Below are positions 1 to 6,790 of a stretch of DNA of 10,768 nt, in pieces. Source of the stretch: Vulcanimicrobiota bacterium (GTDB lineage Bacteria; Vulcanimicrobiota; Vulcanimicrobiia; Vulcanimicrobiales; Vulcanimicrobiaceae); assembly GCA_019233415.1 (NCBI GenBank), contig JAFAMK010000255.1, forward strand, positions 1 to 10,768, written 5' to 3'. Position 1 is the stretch's first letter. Each line of letters opens with the position of its first letter. The notes below the pieces were generated by a model that did no database searches, was not told the DNA's origin, and saw only the letters and a program-made list of their open reading frames with translations. Position numbers and translations under genes: made by a program.

Positions 1-30
1 GAGGGCCCTTCGACAAGCTCAGGGTGACGG
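1..30. repeat. Dispersed intergenic repeat-like element at the window edge
   Basis: The first 30 bases lie beyond the stop codon of the AHSA1-domain gene and hold a short palindromic block: AGGGCCCT (2-9) is a perfect palindrome, and CCCT (6-9) can also pair with AGGG (21-24) around TCGACAAGCTC. From memory, the core CCCTTCGACAAGCTCAGGG resembles a short intergenic repeat present in many high-GC bacterial genomes. Only one copy lies in the window, so the repeat nature is recalled and not shown here. It might also act as a weak 3' hairpin for the gene ending at 39. The element may extend left of the window. Confidence 0.45.
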
Positions 31-38
31 GAGCGCGC

Positions 39-557
39 TTATTCTTGCGGTGCGCCGTGCAAGAACGAGTTGCCGGTTTCCAGGAGCGACTTGAGCGCTG
101 CCAGCACGAAGGCCCAGCCGCCGCCGGCGCCCTTGTCCTCGGCTCCGCCCGAAACGAGCATCGCGAGTGTCGGCGTTCCGGTGAGGTCGTGCGTGACCGT
201 CAGGCGCGTTACGCCGGGTGAGGTTTCTTCGAGGTCGTACGTCAACCGGGAAAAGCCTTCGTCGGCGAGGTCTTGCTCCATCAGCATGCGCCACGTCTGC
301 ACGAGCTTGCGCGGCGGATCGGCTTCGACCACCTCGCCGTCGATGATGATGTCCGGCGCGCCGAACGCTTTCATCCCTTCGTTCGCGCGCACCTGAAAGC
401 GCCCGCCGGGCTTGAGGTCGTAGTCGGCGTCGCCGCCGTAGCCGTACTGCGCCGTGAACTCGGGTTTCGTGATCGCGTCCCAGACCGTGCTCGGTGCCGC
501 TTTGATGTACGTGCGATACACTTGCGTCGTCGTCATGGTCGCGCTGGTGTTCGTCAT
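39..557 (-). CDS. AHSA1/SRPBCC (START-like) domain protein
   Basis: This 172-residue protein has the pattern of the Activator of Hsp90 ATPase homologue 1 (AHSA1) family in the SRPBCC/START-like superfamily. The signs are an N-terminal beta strand followed by APSTVWDAIT (residues 21-30), a KPGGRF turn (49-54), a WRM strand and a C-terminal amphipathic helix around ALKSLLETG. Members form a helix-grip cavity for hydrophobic ligands; the ligand here is unknown. The first ATG is preferred because AAAGGA lies 7 bases upstream (565-570 on the plus strand) and because it overlaps the stop of the upstream ArsR gene by ATGA. ArsR-SRPBCC pairs of this kind are common, and the regulator normally controls both genes. 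I infer a soluble cytoplasmic protein induced together with its repressor. Family assignment is firm; the physiological role is not known. Confidence 0.9.
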   Translation of the reverse strand: MTNTSATMTTTQVYRTYIKAAPSTVWDAITKPEFTAQYGYGGDADYDLKPGGRFQVRANEGMKAFGAPDIIIDGEVVEADPPRKLVQTWRMLMEQDLADEGFSRLTYDLEETSPGVTRLTVTHDLTGTPTLAMLVSGGAEDKGAGGGWAFVLAALKSLLETGNSFLHGAPQE

Positions 558-868
558 GGGGTCGTCCTTTCAAGCCCACGTTTGAGGTCGTGCAGCGCGC
601 GCAAACGCGTGCGCTCGAACTTGCCGATCCAGCGCTCCGCGATCTCGTGAATCGGCACCGGATTGAGGTAGTGCAGCTTTTCCCGGCCGCGCCGCGCCGT
701 GACCACGAGGTCGGCTTCTTCGAGCACGGCGAGGTGCTTGGAGACCGCCTGCCGGGTTAGGTCGAGGTCTTCGCAGAGTGCCCCGAGCGTCTGTCCGCTC
801 TCGCGGTGCAGCGCATCGAGCAGCGCGCGTCGACTCGGATCGGCGAGCGCCTTGAACACCACGTCCAT
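554..868 (-). CDS. ArsR/SmtB-family winged-helix repressor (non-metal type)
   Basis: This 104-residue protein is a typical short ArsR-family regulator. FKALADPSRRALLDAL (residues 5-20) is the family's first helix pair. The recognition helix-turn-helix is TRQAVSKHLAVLEEADLV (38-55), followed by a beta-hairpin wing at TARRGREKLHYL (57-68). The metal-sensing CxC motif of ArsR/CadC is absent, and C32 is the only cysteine, so a metal sensor is unlikely. I chose the ATG at 868, not the TTG at 901, because the TTG lies upstream of the -10 hexamer and would not be transcribed from the promoter seen here; GGGATGAG provides a weak ribosome binding site. The gene overlaps the AHSA1 gene by ATGA. The dyad in its own promoter suggests autorepression. 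The effector is unknown. Confidence 0.92.
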   Translation of the reverse strand: MDVVFKALADPSRRALLDALHRESGQTLGALCEDLDLTRQAVSKHLAVLEEADLVVTARRGREKLHYLNPVPIHEIAERWIGKFERTRLRALHDLKRGLERTTP

Positions 869-890
869 CGCATGCTCATCCCACACGCGC

Positions 891-920
891 AGTATATGCA
901 ACTCGCAGGTTGCATGTCAA
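891..920 (-). promoter_or_regulatory. Sigma70-type promoter of the ArsR-AHSA1 operon
   Basis: On the minus strand TTGACA (920-915) is a perfect -35 hexamer and TATACT (896-891) is a 5/6 match to the -10 consensus, with an 18-bp spacer. Transcription would begin near 884, giving a leader of about 16 nt before the ATG at 868. The TGA stop of the upstream carbonic anhydrase gene (919-917) lies inside the -35 hexamer, so the two genes are packed as closely as possible while keeping separate transcription. Confidence 0.85.
896..915. promoter_or_regulatory. Perfect inverted repeat, probable ArsR operator
   Basis: ATGCAAC (896-902) and GTTGCAT (909-915) form a perfect 7-bp inverted repeat with a 6-bp centre, total 20 bp. 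The dyad fills the spacer between -35 and -10 and shares one base with each hexamer. A dimeric winged-helix repressor bound here would exclude RNA polymerase, and ArsR-family operators are normally dyads of this kind. Its position directly upstream of the arsR-like gene makes autoregulation the simplest reading. Confidence 0.8.
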
Positions 921-1408
921 GGGCCGCCGACCTCACGAACCCGGCCGGTTTCGACCTCGTAGACGAAGCCGCGTACCCGGTCGCGGTGGGGGAGGAAGGG
1001 ATGCTCGCGCACGCGCGCGACCGCCGTGCGAACCGCCTCGTCGATGTCCTCGAACGCGCCGAACGCGTACGGGGGCTCGGCGCCCGTCTCCGCGGCGATC
1101 TGCGCGCGCAGCGCCGGTTCGTCGGTCCCGTGCAGCCCGCAGTTGGTGTGGTGCATGAGGATGATCTCGCGCGTGCCGAGGAGCCGCTGCGAGAGGACGA
1201 GCGAGCGCAGCATGTCGTCGGTGGCGAGGCCGCCGGCATTGCGCAGGATGTGCGCCTCGCCCGAGTCCAGCCCGAATATTCGGAAGTTGTCGATGCGGGA
1301 GTCCATGCAGGTCACGATCGCGACGTGCTTGGACGGAATGACCGCGCGTGGGCCTTCGAAGTCGGCTTCGTGCGCGACCGCGTTGCGCAGGAGTTCGTCG
1401 ATGATCAC
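917..1408 (-). CDS. Beta-class carbonic anhydrase
   Basis: The 163-residue enzyme interconverts CO2 and bicarbonate with a zinc ion in the cytoplasm. The beta-class signatures are intact: CMDSR (residues 34-38) gives zinc ligand C34 and the Asp36/Arg38 dyad, and HHTNCG (86-91) gives ligands H87 and C90. RNAGG (56-60) is also characteristic. The short length and the sequence around HHTNCGLHG fit the small Cab-like/Rv1284-like subgroup, not the longer plant/E. coli Can type. The start is GTG at 1408, with a GAGAG sequence a few bases upstream. It lies 36 bp after the esterase gene on the same strand, so it may be the last gene of that transcript. It could supply bicarbonate or balance pH; the neighbours do not show which. 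Confidence 0.95.
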   Translation of the reverse strand: MIIDELLRNAVAHEADFEGPRAVIPSKHVAIVTCMDSRIDNFRIFGLDSGEAHILRNAGGLATDDMLRSLVLSQRLLGTREIILMHHTNCGLHGTDEPALRAQIAAETGAEPPYAFGAFEDIDEAVRTAVARVREHPFLPHRDRVRGFVYEVETGRVREVGGP

Positions 1409-1444
1409 GGGCGCTCTCGTTGGCGCGAGCGCCGCGGCGGGCCT

Positions 1445-2398
1445 TCAGCCGCCGCGCACCGTCGTGATCGCGCTCGCGCGCTCGCGGTGCAGCGAGCGCC
1501 GCAGCGTCGCGCAGATGAGGCTCGTCGCCGCGCCGGCCGAAACCACCGCGCCCGCGTACGCGACGAACGAGTGCGTCAGCGTCGGGAAGTGCAGCGTGCT
1601 CGTCGCGACGCCGGCCGTGTGCAAACGCCGCCCGTACGCCAGCCCCTCGTCGCGCAGCGGATCGACGCCGGCGGTGACGATCGTCGCGGGCGCGACGCCG
1701 CGCAGATCGCCGGCGCGCAGCGGTGCGGCGTACGGCTCGTTTCGCCACGCCGGATTCGGCACGTACTGCTCGGCGAACCAGCACATGTCGTCGCGCGTCA
1801 GCGGAAACGCGTCCTCGTGGTACGACGGACGATCGAAGTCGAAGTCGACGACGGGATAGATCAGGACTTGGTGCGCGAGCACCGGGCCACCGCGGTCGCG
1901 CGCAGCGAGCGCGACGGCCGCGGCGAGGTTTCCGCCGGCGCTGTCGCCCGCGACCGCGATCCGCGTCGCGTCGAAGCCGAGCGCGTGCGCTCGCCGCGCG
2001 AGCACGGTCGTCGCGTCGTAGGCGTCCTCGAACGCGGCCGGATACGGGTGCTCGGGCGCGAGCCGGTACGCAACGGAGACGACGACGGCGTCGGCTTCGA
2101 GCGCGAGCCGCGCGCACGGTACGTCGTGCGTGTCGAGGTCACCCATCACCCAGCCGCCGCCGTGGAAGAAGACGACGAGCGGCAGCACCTCGCGGCGCGG
2201 CCGGTAGAGCCGCGCGTGCAGCGTGCGCCCGCCGAGCGCGAGGATCAGGTCGCGCCGCTCGGTGAGCACCGGCGCGGTCCCGCGCCACCAGGCCGACGGC
2301 TCGACGCCGCGCCGTGCCGCGTCGACGCCGATCCGCGCCAACGGGCCGGCGCCGGGATTCGCGGCGTAGAACGCGCGCACCGCCGGCTCGGCGCTCAT
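1445..2398 (-). CDS. Alpha/beta hydrolase of the HSL (family IV) esterase group
   Basis: This 317-residue protein is a complete hormone-sensitive-lipase-type esterase/acetylhydrolase. FFHGGGWVMGD (residues 77-87) is the oxyanion-hole motif. AVAGDSAGGNLAA (148-160) carries the nucleophile Ser153. DPLRDEG (246-252) supplies the acid Asp246, and LTHSF (274-278) gives catalytic His276. YRLAPEHPYP (111-120) is another family hallmark. No signal peptide is seen, so it should be cytoplasmic and hydrolyse short acyl or aryl esters; the substrate is unknown. The reading frame stays open far upstream through the transporter gene, but family length and the ATGA overlap with the transporter stop fix the start at 2398. 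It is probably co-translated with the transporter. Confidence 0.95.
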   Translation of the reverse strand: MSAEPAVRAFYAANPGAGPLARIGVDAARRGVEPSAWWRGTAPVLTERRDLILALGGRTLHARLYRPRREVLPLVVFFHGGGWVMGDLDTHDVPCARLALEADAVVVSVAYRLAPEHPYPAAFEDAYDATTVLARRAHALGFDATRIAVAGDSAGGNLAAAVALAARDRGGPVLAHQVLIYPVVDFDFDRPSYHEDAFPLTRDDMCWFAEQYVPNPAWRNEPYAAPLRAGDLRGVAPATIVTAGVDPLRDEGLAYGRRLHTAGVATSTLHFPTLTHSFVAYAGAVVSAGAATSLICATLRRSLHRERASAITTVRGG

Positions 2399-3441
2399 GC
2401 CGTCTCGACCCGCACGGCGGGCGGCCGCCGCGCCGCCGCGAGGTACGCGACGAACGCAACCGCCACGATCCCGCCGACCGCGAGCGACGGAACGAGTGCG
2501 ATCGGCAAGTAGATCAGCAGCACGCCGGTGAGCATCACCAGCGCCGCGATCAGCTTCTCGCGAATCCCGTGCTCGCGGAACAGCAGCCAGCCCCAGATCA
2601 CCGACAGGATCACGCCGGCGCGCTTGATCGAGATCGTGATGACGACCGCAATCGCCTGGATCGAGGCAAACTGCAGCACCAGCACCACCAGCTGCAGCAC
2701 GCCGAGCAGGACGATCCACGGCCCGTTCGCGCGCATCGCCGGCAGGATCGCCTTGCGCTCGGGGAAGGTCATGAACGCAAACATGATCGCCGCGGTGACC
2801 GAGTACGCGAACGCGTCGGTGATCGGATCGGTCATCAGCACGAGGATCTTGTCGATCGGGTTCGTCACCGCGAGCGCGAACGCGACGATCAGCATGTAGC
2901 GCGAGCCCTTCTCTTTCACGATCGCCCGGAACGGCGCGAGGAGCGAGGTCGCGAACAGCTGCCGGTGCATCCCGAGCGAGCCGAGCACGATGATCATCAC
3001 GCCGACGAGCTTCGCGAGCTGCGGCAGCTCGCCGAGAAAGACCCACCCGGTCAGGATGAGGAACACCGGCGTGAACGAGATGAACGGCACGCACAGCGAG
3101 ATCGGCGCGACCTGGTACGCGCGCCCCTGCAGCAGCGCCGCGCCGCACAGGATCGCCGTCTCGAACAGCAGGTAGGCGAGGAACGTCGCGAGCGGCGGCA
3201 GGTGCAGGAATGACATCCCGAAGAGCGGCCCCACGTCGCGCATCGCGCCGACGTGCCCGCTGAGCACCCACCACGCGAAGACCGCGGTGATCCCGACCGC
3301 CGCGACGACCCGCGACCAGAAGTAGACCGCGCCGACGCTGACCGCATGCACGGCTTTCTTCAGCGCGACGTCGGCGAACGAGTTGCTCAGTGACGTCGCG
3401 GCCGCCAGCGAGAGTCCGATTGCGGCAAGTCCGCCGACCAT
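2395..3441 (-). CDS. DMT-superfamily (EamA-type) membrane transporter
   Basis: This 348-residue integral membrane protein has about 10-11 hydrophobic segments in two halves, as expected of EamA/DMT exporters. The first half ends with PFISFTPVFLILTGWVFLGE (residues 119-138). The second half has the matching SIKRAGVILSVIWGWLLFRE (271-290). An additional hydrophobic stretch (about 319-337) follows the second repeat, making it longer than the usual ~300 residues. DMT proteins generally move small metabolites, often outward; the substrate cannot be read from sequence. The ATG at 3441 abuts the stop of the secreted-protein gene (0 bp), with GAGG upstream as a weak ribosome binding site, and the stop overlaps the esterase start. 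I infer that it moves a compound handled by its operon partners. Confidence 0.88.
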   Translation of the reverse strand: MVGGLAAIGLSLAAATSLSNSFADVALKKAVHAVSVGAVYFWSRVVAAVGITAVFAWWVLSGHVGAMRDVGPLFGMSFLHLPPLATFLAYLLFETAILCGAALLQGRAYQVAPISLCVPFISFTPVFLILTGWVFLGELPQLAKLVGVMIIVLGSLGMHRQLFATSLLAPFRAIVKEKGSRYMLIVAFALAVTNPIDKILVLMTDPITDAFAYSVTAAIMFAFMTFPERKAILPAMRANGPWIVLLGVLQLVVLVLQFASIQAIAVVITISIKRAGVILSVIWGWLLFREHGIREKLIAALVMLTGVLLIYLPIALVPSLAVGGIVAVAFVAYLAAARRPPAVRVETA

Positions 3442-5313
3442 TCAGCGTACCTCGCCCGCGACGACGTTGAACGTGTCGGCCGGCATCGGCGCGCCGTCCA
3501 CGAGCCGCAGCAGCGGCCGGTGAAAATCGACGTCGGCCGCGACGTCGTACGTGTGCGCGGCGATTCGCGCCGCGACGCGCCACTTCAGCGTGTCGGACGA
3601 CTGTGTCGTTTCCTCGTCGAGCCGCGCGCCGGCCAGCGCCGTGCGCAACGACCGTTCGCCCGCGGTGCCGACGCCACTCGCCGCGTCGATCAGCGCGCCG
3701 AACCGCACGCGGTGGCAGGTCAGCGTCTTCTCCGCGCCGGCGTAGTGCACCGCGACGATCCGCAGCGCGTGTGCCTTCAAACCGCTCTCTTCCGCGCGCA
3801 GTTGGAGTGGTGCGTCGCCGCCGTCGCATGCGTCGGCGCGGAAGACGCGGATCGCCTCGACCGCGTCGCCCTCGCGCACGGTGACGACCGACTTCGTCGT
3901 CAGCGGCATTGCGAGACCGACCGCGGGCGTGACCGGCGTGCCGTCGACCGCGATCGCGTCGGCGTCGCTCGGGATCAGCACGCTCGTCTCATACGATGCA
4001 ATCGACCCGGAGGCCGGCGGATCGGGAACGCCGAGCACGACGAGCGTTCCGCCGCGCTGCGCGATCGCCGGATGCAGCGCCTCGTGCCACACCTGCCGGT
4101 GCCCGTTCACCGGCACGATGCGCGCGTGGCCGTACGGATCGTCGGCGGTGTCGACGACGATCGACGTCTGCGCGACGCGCTTGCGCGAAGCGAAGTCGAC
4201 CGCGACGAGCTTGTCGTGCCAGATGTAGTCGAGCCCCGCGCTGCCGACCGCGAGCCCCGGCGCGACGTACGTGTACGTCGTCGCGAACGGGTCCTCGCCG
4301 TAGCGCGCGACGACGACGCGCCGCGGCGCGGTGAACGCCGGCGTTGCGAACGCGTGCTCCTCGTACCGGCCCGGCCCGCTCCCGACGTAGTCGAGCACCA
4401 TCTGCACCGGCGCGTGCGCTAAGCCGGCGGCCGGCTCGGGCGCGATCCCTTCGAGCCACAGCCGCCGCTCGATGTCGCCGTCGCCGTGCACGAAGTCGTA
4501 GTCGCGCGCGTGCGCGCCGATCAGCCGGTTGTCGACCGGCGACCAGTGCGCCGCGACGTCGCGCCAGTACAGGTCGAGCAGCGCTGCGATCGTCGCGTGG
4601 TCGTCGCCGCCGGTGAGCCGGTACGCGGTTTCCAAGTCGCTGAGGTCGACCGCGTAGTACGTCGGCGCGTCGAACTCGTGCAGCCCGAAGCGCTTGTCGT
4701 ACGCGAGCGCGCGCCGCAGCAGCGCCGCGCCGTCGTGTTCTGCGGATGCGTCACCCGCCGCGCGCCCGAGCAGCAGCAGCGAGGCCGCCTTCATCAAGAT
4801 GATGTTGTCGTAGGAAATGTCCGCTTGGTGGCGGCGGAGCGCGGGGATCGCCGCGCGCGCGTGTTCTTCGAGCGACGCGCGCGCCGCCGGGCTCAGGCGG
4901 TTCCCGAACTCGAGCAGGATCGGCCCCCACGACTCGGTCCCGAACTCGATCGCGTTCGCGTCGTGGATCGTCGAGACGCCGGTCTGCCACGGCAGCTCGC
5001 CGTAGTCGGGTCGCGCCGGGTCCATCACCTGGTTCGCCGTTTCGAGCGCCAGAAACCGTTCGGCCGTCGCCGCGTCGCCGTCGACCGCCAGCGCCGTCTC
5101 GGCCGCATAGGCCAGGTCGCGGGTCGTCACCGCCTCGCCGCGCTTCACGCGGGCGTCGACCGCCGCGAGCGCCTGGTGGAGTCCGCCGGCCAGCGCCGCA
5201 CGGCGCGCGGCAAGGCCGCTCCCCGGGTTGGCCGGCGCAGCCGCCAACCCCAGCAGCACGACCGTGCCGAACGAGACCGCCGCGACCCGCAGCGGCAAAC
5301 GACCCAAGGGCAT
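3442..5313 (-). CDS. Secreted protein of unknown function, alpha-toroid plus beta-sandwich-like
   Basis: This 623-residue protein begins with a likely Sec signal peptide: R5 and R9, then a hydrophobic core VAAVSFGTVVLLGLAAAPA (residues 10-28). The N-terminal half (about 35-305) looks helical, with motifs NAIEFGTESWGP (120-131), SYDNIILMKAASLLLLG (167-183), HEFDAPTYYAVDL (212-224) and GAHARDYDFVHGDGD (266-280). The C-terminal half (about 310-623) looks beta-rich. This layout recalls (alpha/alpha)-toroid polysaccharide lyases and hydrolases such as the heparinase II/III and alginate-lyase groups, but I see no motif that assigns it to one. It heads a four-gene run with the transporter, an esterase and carbonic anhydrase. 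The start has no recognisable Shine-Dalgarno sequence, yet no other in-frame start lies between it and the stop upstream. Gene certain; function open. Confidence 0.85.
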   Translation of the reverse strand: MPLGRLPLRVAAVSFGTVVLLGLAAAPANPGSGLAARRAALAGGLHQALAAVDARVKRGEAVTTRDLAYAAETALAVDGDAATAERFLALETANQVMDPARPDYGELPWQTGVSTIHDANAIEFGTESWGPILLEFGNRLSPAARASLEEHARAAIPALRRHQADISYDNIILMKAASLLLLGRAAGDASAEHDGAALLRRALAYDKRFGLHEFDAPTYYAVDLSDLETAYRLTGGDDHATIAALLDLYWRDVAAHWSPVDNRLIGAHARDYDFVHGDGDIERRLWLEGIAPEPAAGLAHAPVQMVLDYVGSGPGRYEEHAFATPAFTAPRRVVVARYGEDPFATTYTYVAPGLAVGSAGLDYIWHDKLVAVDFASRKRVAQTSIVVDTADDPYGHARIVPVNGHRQVWHEALHPAIAQRGGTLVVLGVPDPPASGSIASYETSVLIPSDADAIAVDGTPVTPAVGLAMPLTTKSVVTVREGDAVEAIRVFRADACDGGDAPLQLRAEESGLKAHALRIVAVHYAGAEKTLTCHRVRFGALIDAASGVGTAGERSLRTALAGARLDEETTQSSDTLKWRVAARIAAHTYDVAADVDFHRPLLRLVDGAPMPADTFNVVAGEVR

Positions 5314-5446
5314 AGGTCTGGTTGCTGCTGCGTGCCGCCGCGGCCCTCGCGCCGGTCCGCGCTGGAAGCGTTCCCCAACTGGAACTTAACTGCGCGGCAT
5401 ACACGACCGGGACCGAACCACCCCGGCGCGGAAACGCCTGCGTTCC
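5314..5446. promoter_or_regulatory. Divergent intergenic region with GGAA/TTCC dyads
   Basis: These 133 bases separate the secreted-protein operon (minus) from glycyl-tRNA synthetase (plus), so promoters for both should lie here; I find no convincing -35/-10 pair. There are three related dyads: GGAA-GCG-TTCC (5364-5374), GTTCC-N6-GGAAC (5370-5385) and CGGAA(A)CGC-CT-GCGTTCCG (5429-5447). The last would fold over the GTG start of glyQS. GCGTTCC occurs twice (5368-5374 and 5440-5446). No T-box or other known riboswitch is evident, and the space is too short for one. Confidence 0.4.
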
Positions 5447-6790
5447 GTGAGTACGACCGAAGAACAGACCAAGCCCCGCGTGTCGATGGAGGAGATCACC
5501 GCGCTCGCCAAGCGGCGCGGCTTCATCTTTCAGTCCTCGGAAATCTACGGCGGGATTGGCGGCTTCTTCGACTACGGCCCGCTCGGCGCCGTGCTCAAGC
5601 GCAACGTGAAAAATGCGTGGTGGCGCGAGACCGTCGAACTGCGCGACGACGTCGTCGGCTTCGACAGCTCGATCATCATGCACCCGCGCACGTGGGAAGC
5701 GTCCGGTCACGTCGCCGCGTTCCACGACAAGCTCGTCGACTGCCGCAACTGCAAGCATCGCTTCCGCGCCGACCACATCCCGTCGCTCGACAAATGCCCC
5801 GACTGCGGCATGACCGGCACGCTGACCGAGCCACGCAACTTCAACCTGATGATGAAGACCGCGATCGGCCCGATGGAAGACACGTCGGCGCAGACGTACC
5901 TGCGTCCCGAAACCGCTCAGGGCATCTTCGTCAACTTCAAGAATATCTACCAGAGCGCGCGCAAGAAGCCGCCGTTCGGCATCGCGCAGATCGGCAAGTC
6001 GTTCCGCAACGAGATCACGCCCGGAAACTTCACCTTCCGCGTGCGCGAGTTCGAACAGGCCGAGCTGGAATTCTTCGTCCCGCAAGACGGCCGCGATCTC
6101 GACTGGTTCCAGCAGTGGGTCACCGCGCGCAAGCAGTGGTACAGCGACTACGGCGTCAAGCCGGACCGCCTGCGCTTCTACGAACTCACGCCCGAAGAGC
6201 GCCCGTTCTACGCAAAAGCCGGCATCGACGTCGAATACCTCTTCCCGTGGGGCTGGGGCGAGCTGGAGTCGATCGCGCACCGCGGCACCTACGACCTCGA
6301 CCGCCACATCGAATACTCCGGCAAAGACCTGACGTTCTTCGACGAGGCGTCGAAGGCGAAGTACGTCCCGATCCTGATCGAGTCGTCCGCCGGCATGGAC
6401 CGCACGACCCTGACGATGCTGATCGACGCCTACGACCGCGAAACGTTCACCGACGGCGACAAACAATCGGAACGCACGGTCCTGCGCTTCCACCCGAAGA
6501 TCGCCCCGATCCAAGTCGGCGTCTTTCCCCTCGCCCGCAACAAGCCGGAACTCGTCGAGCGCGCGAGCACGATTGAAAAAGCGCTGCGCCCGCACTTCCG
6601 CTCGCAGTACGACGAAGGAAACGTCGGCCAGCTCTACCGCCGCCAAGACGAAATCGGCACCCCGTTCTGCATCATGGTCGACTACGAAACCCTCGGCGAC
6701 GCGACGATCACCGTCCGCAACCGCGACACGATGAAACAAGACCGCGTCTCCCAAGACGCCCTCGAAACGTACCTCCGCGAGCGCCTCTAA
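5447..6790 (+). CDS. glyQS: Glycyl-tRNA synthetase, alpha2 single-chain type
   Basis: This 447-residue class II synthetase charges tRNA-Gly with glycine in the cytoplasm. RRGFIFQSSEIYGGIGGFFDYGP marks the N-terminus (residues 23-45). A zinc-ribbon-like insertion has ligands C99, C102, C117 and C120. RPETAQGIF (153-161) and motif 2, FRNEITPGNFTFRVREFEQ (187-204), follow. IAHRGTYDLDRH (276-287) and motif 3, SSAGMDRTTL (313-322), complete the catalytic core. From PIQVGVFPL (354-362) the HGTP-type anticodon-binding domain begins. It is the dimeric form also found in archaea, eukaryotes and many Gram-positives, not the alpha2beta2 GlyQ/GlyS pair. The start is uncertain: GTG at 5447 gives 13 extra residues compared with ATG at 5486 (MEEITALAKRRG), and neither has a strong ribosome binding site. 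The next gene begins directly after the TAA. Confidence 0.97.
   Translation: MSTTEEQTKPRVSMEEITALAKRRGFIFQSSEIYGGIGGFFDYGPLGAVLKRNVKNAWWRETVELRDDVVGFDSSIIMHPRTWEASGHVAAFHDKLVDCRNCKHRFRADHIPSLDKCPDCGMTGTLTEPRNFNLMMKTAIGPMEDTSAQTYLRPETAQGIFVNFKNIYQSARKKPPFGIAQIGKSFRNEITPGNFTFRVREFEQAELEFFVPQDGRDLDWFQQWVTARKQWYSDYGVKPDRLRFYELTPEERPFYAKAGIDVEYLFPWGWGELESIAHRGTYDLDRHIEYSGKDLTFFDEASKAKYVPILIESSAGMDRTTLTMLIDAYDRETFTDGDKQSERTVLRFHPKIAPIQVGVFPLARNKPELVERASTIEKALRPHFRSQYDEGNVGQLYRRQDEIGTPFCIMVDYETLGDATITVRNRDTMKQDRVSQDALETYLRERL

Noticed and set aside
869..901. TTG at 901 as the ArsR start, adding 11 residues
   Set aside because: That codon lies within the promoter spacer, upstream of the -10 hexamer, so it would not be in the mRNA. 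The family begins at the following MDVVFKALADPSR.
39..920. A toxin-antitoxin reading of the small two-gene ArsR-AHSA1 operon
   Set aside because: The second product is a plain AHSA1/SRPBCC domain and ArsR-SRPBCC pairs are common metabolic or stress modules; nothing indicates toxicity.
806..2512. A 568-codon plus-strand open frame across the carbonic anhydrase and esterase genes
   Set aside because: It is Arg- and Ala-rich shadow translation opposite two genes with intact catalytic motifs.
2399..3829. In-frame upstream extension of the esterase reading frame through the transporter gene, suggesting a fusion protein
   Set aside because: The extension is Arg-rich shadow sequence. The esterase family starts near residue 1 of the ATG at 2398, and the transporter is read in another frame.
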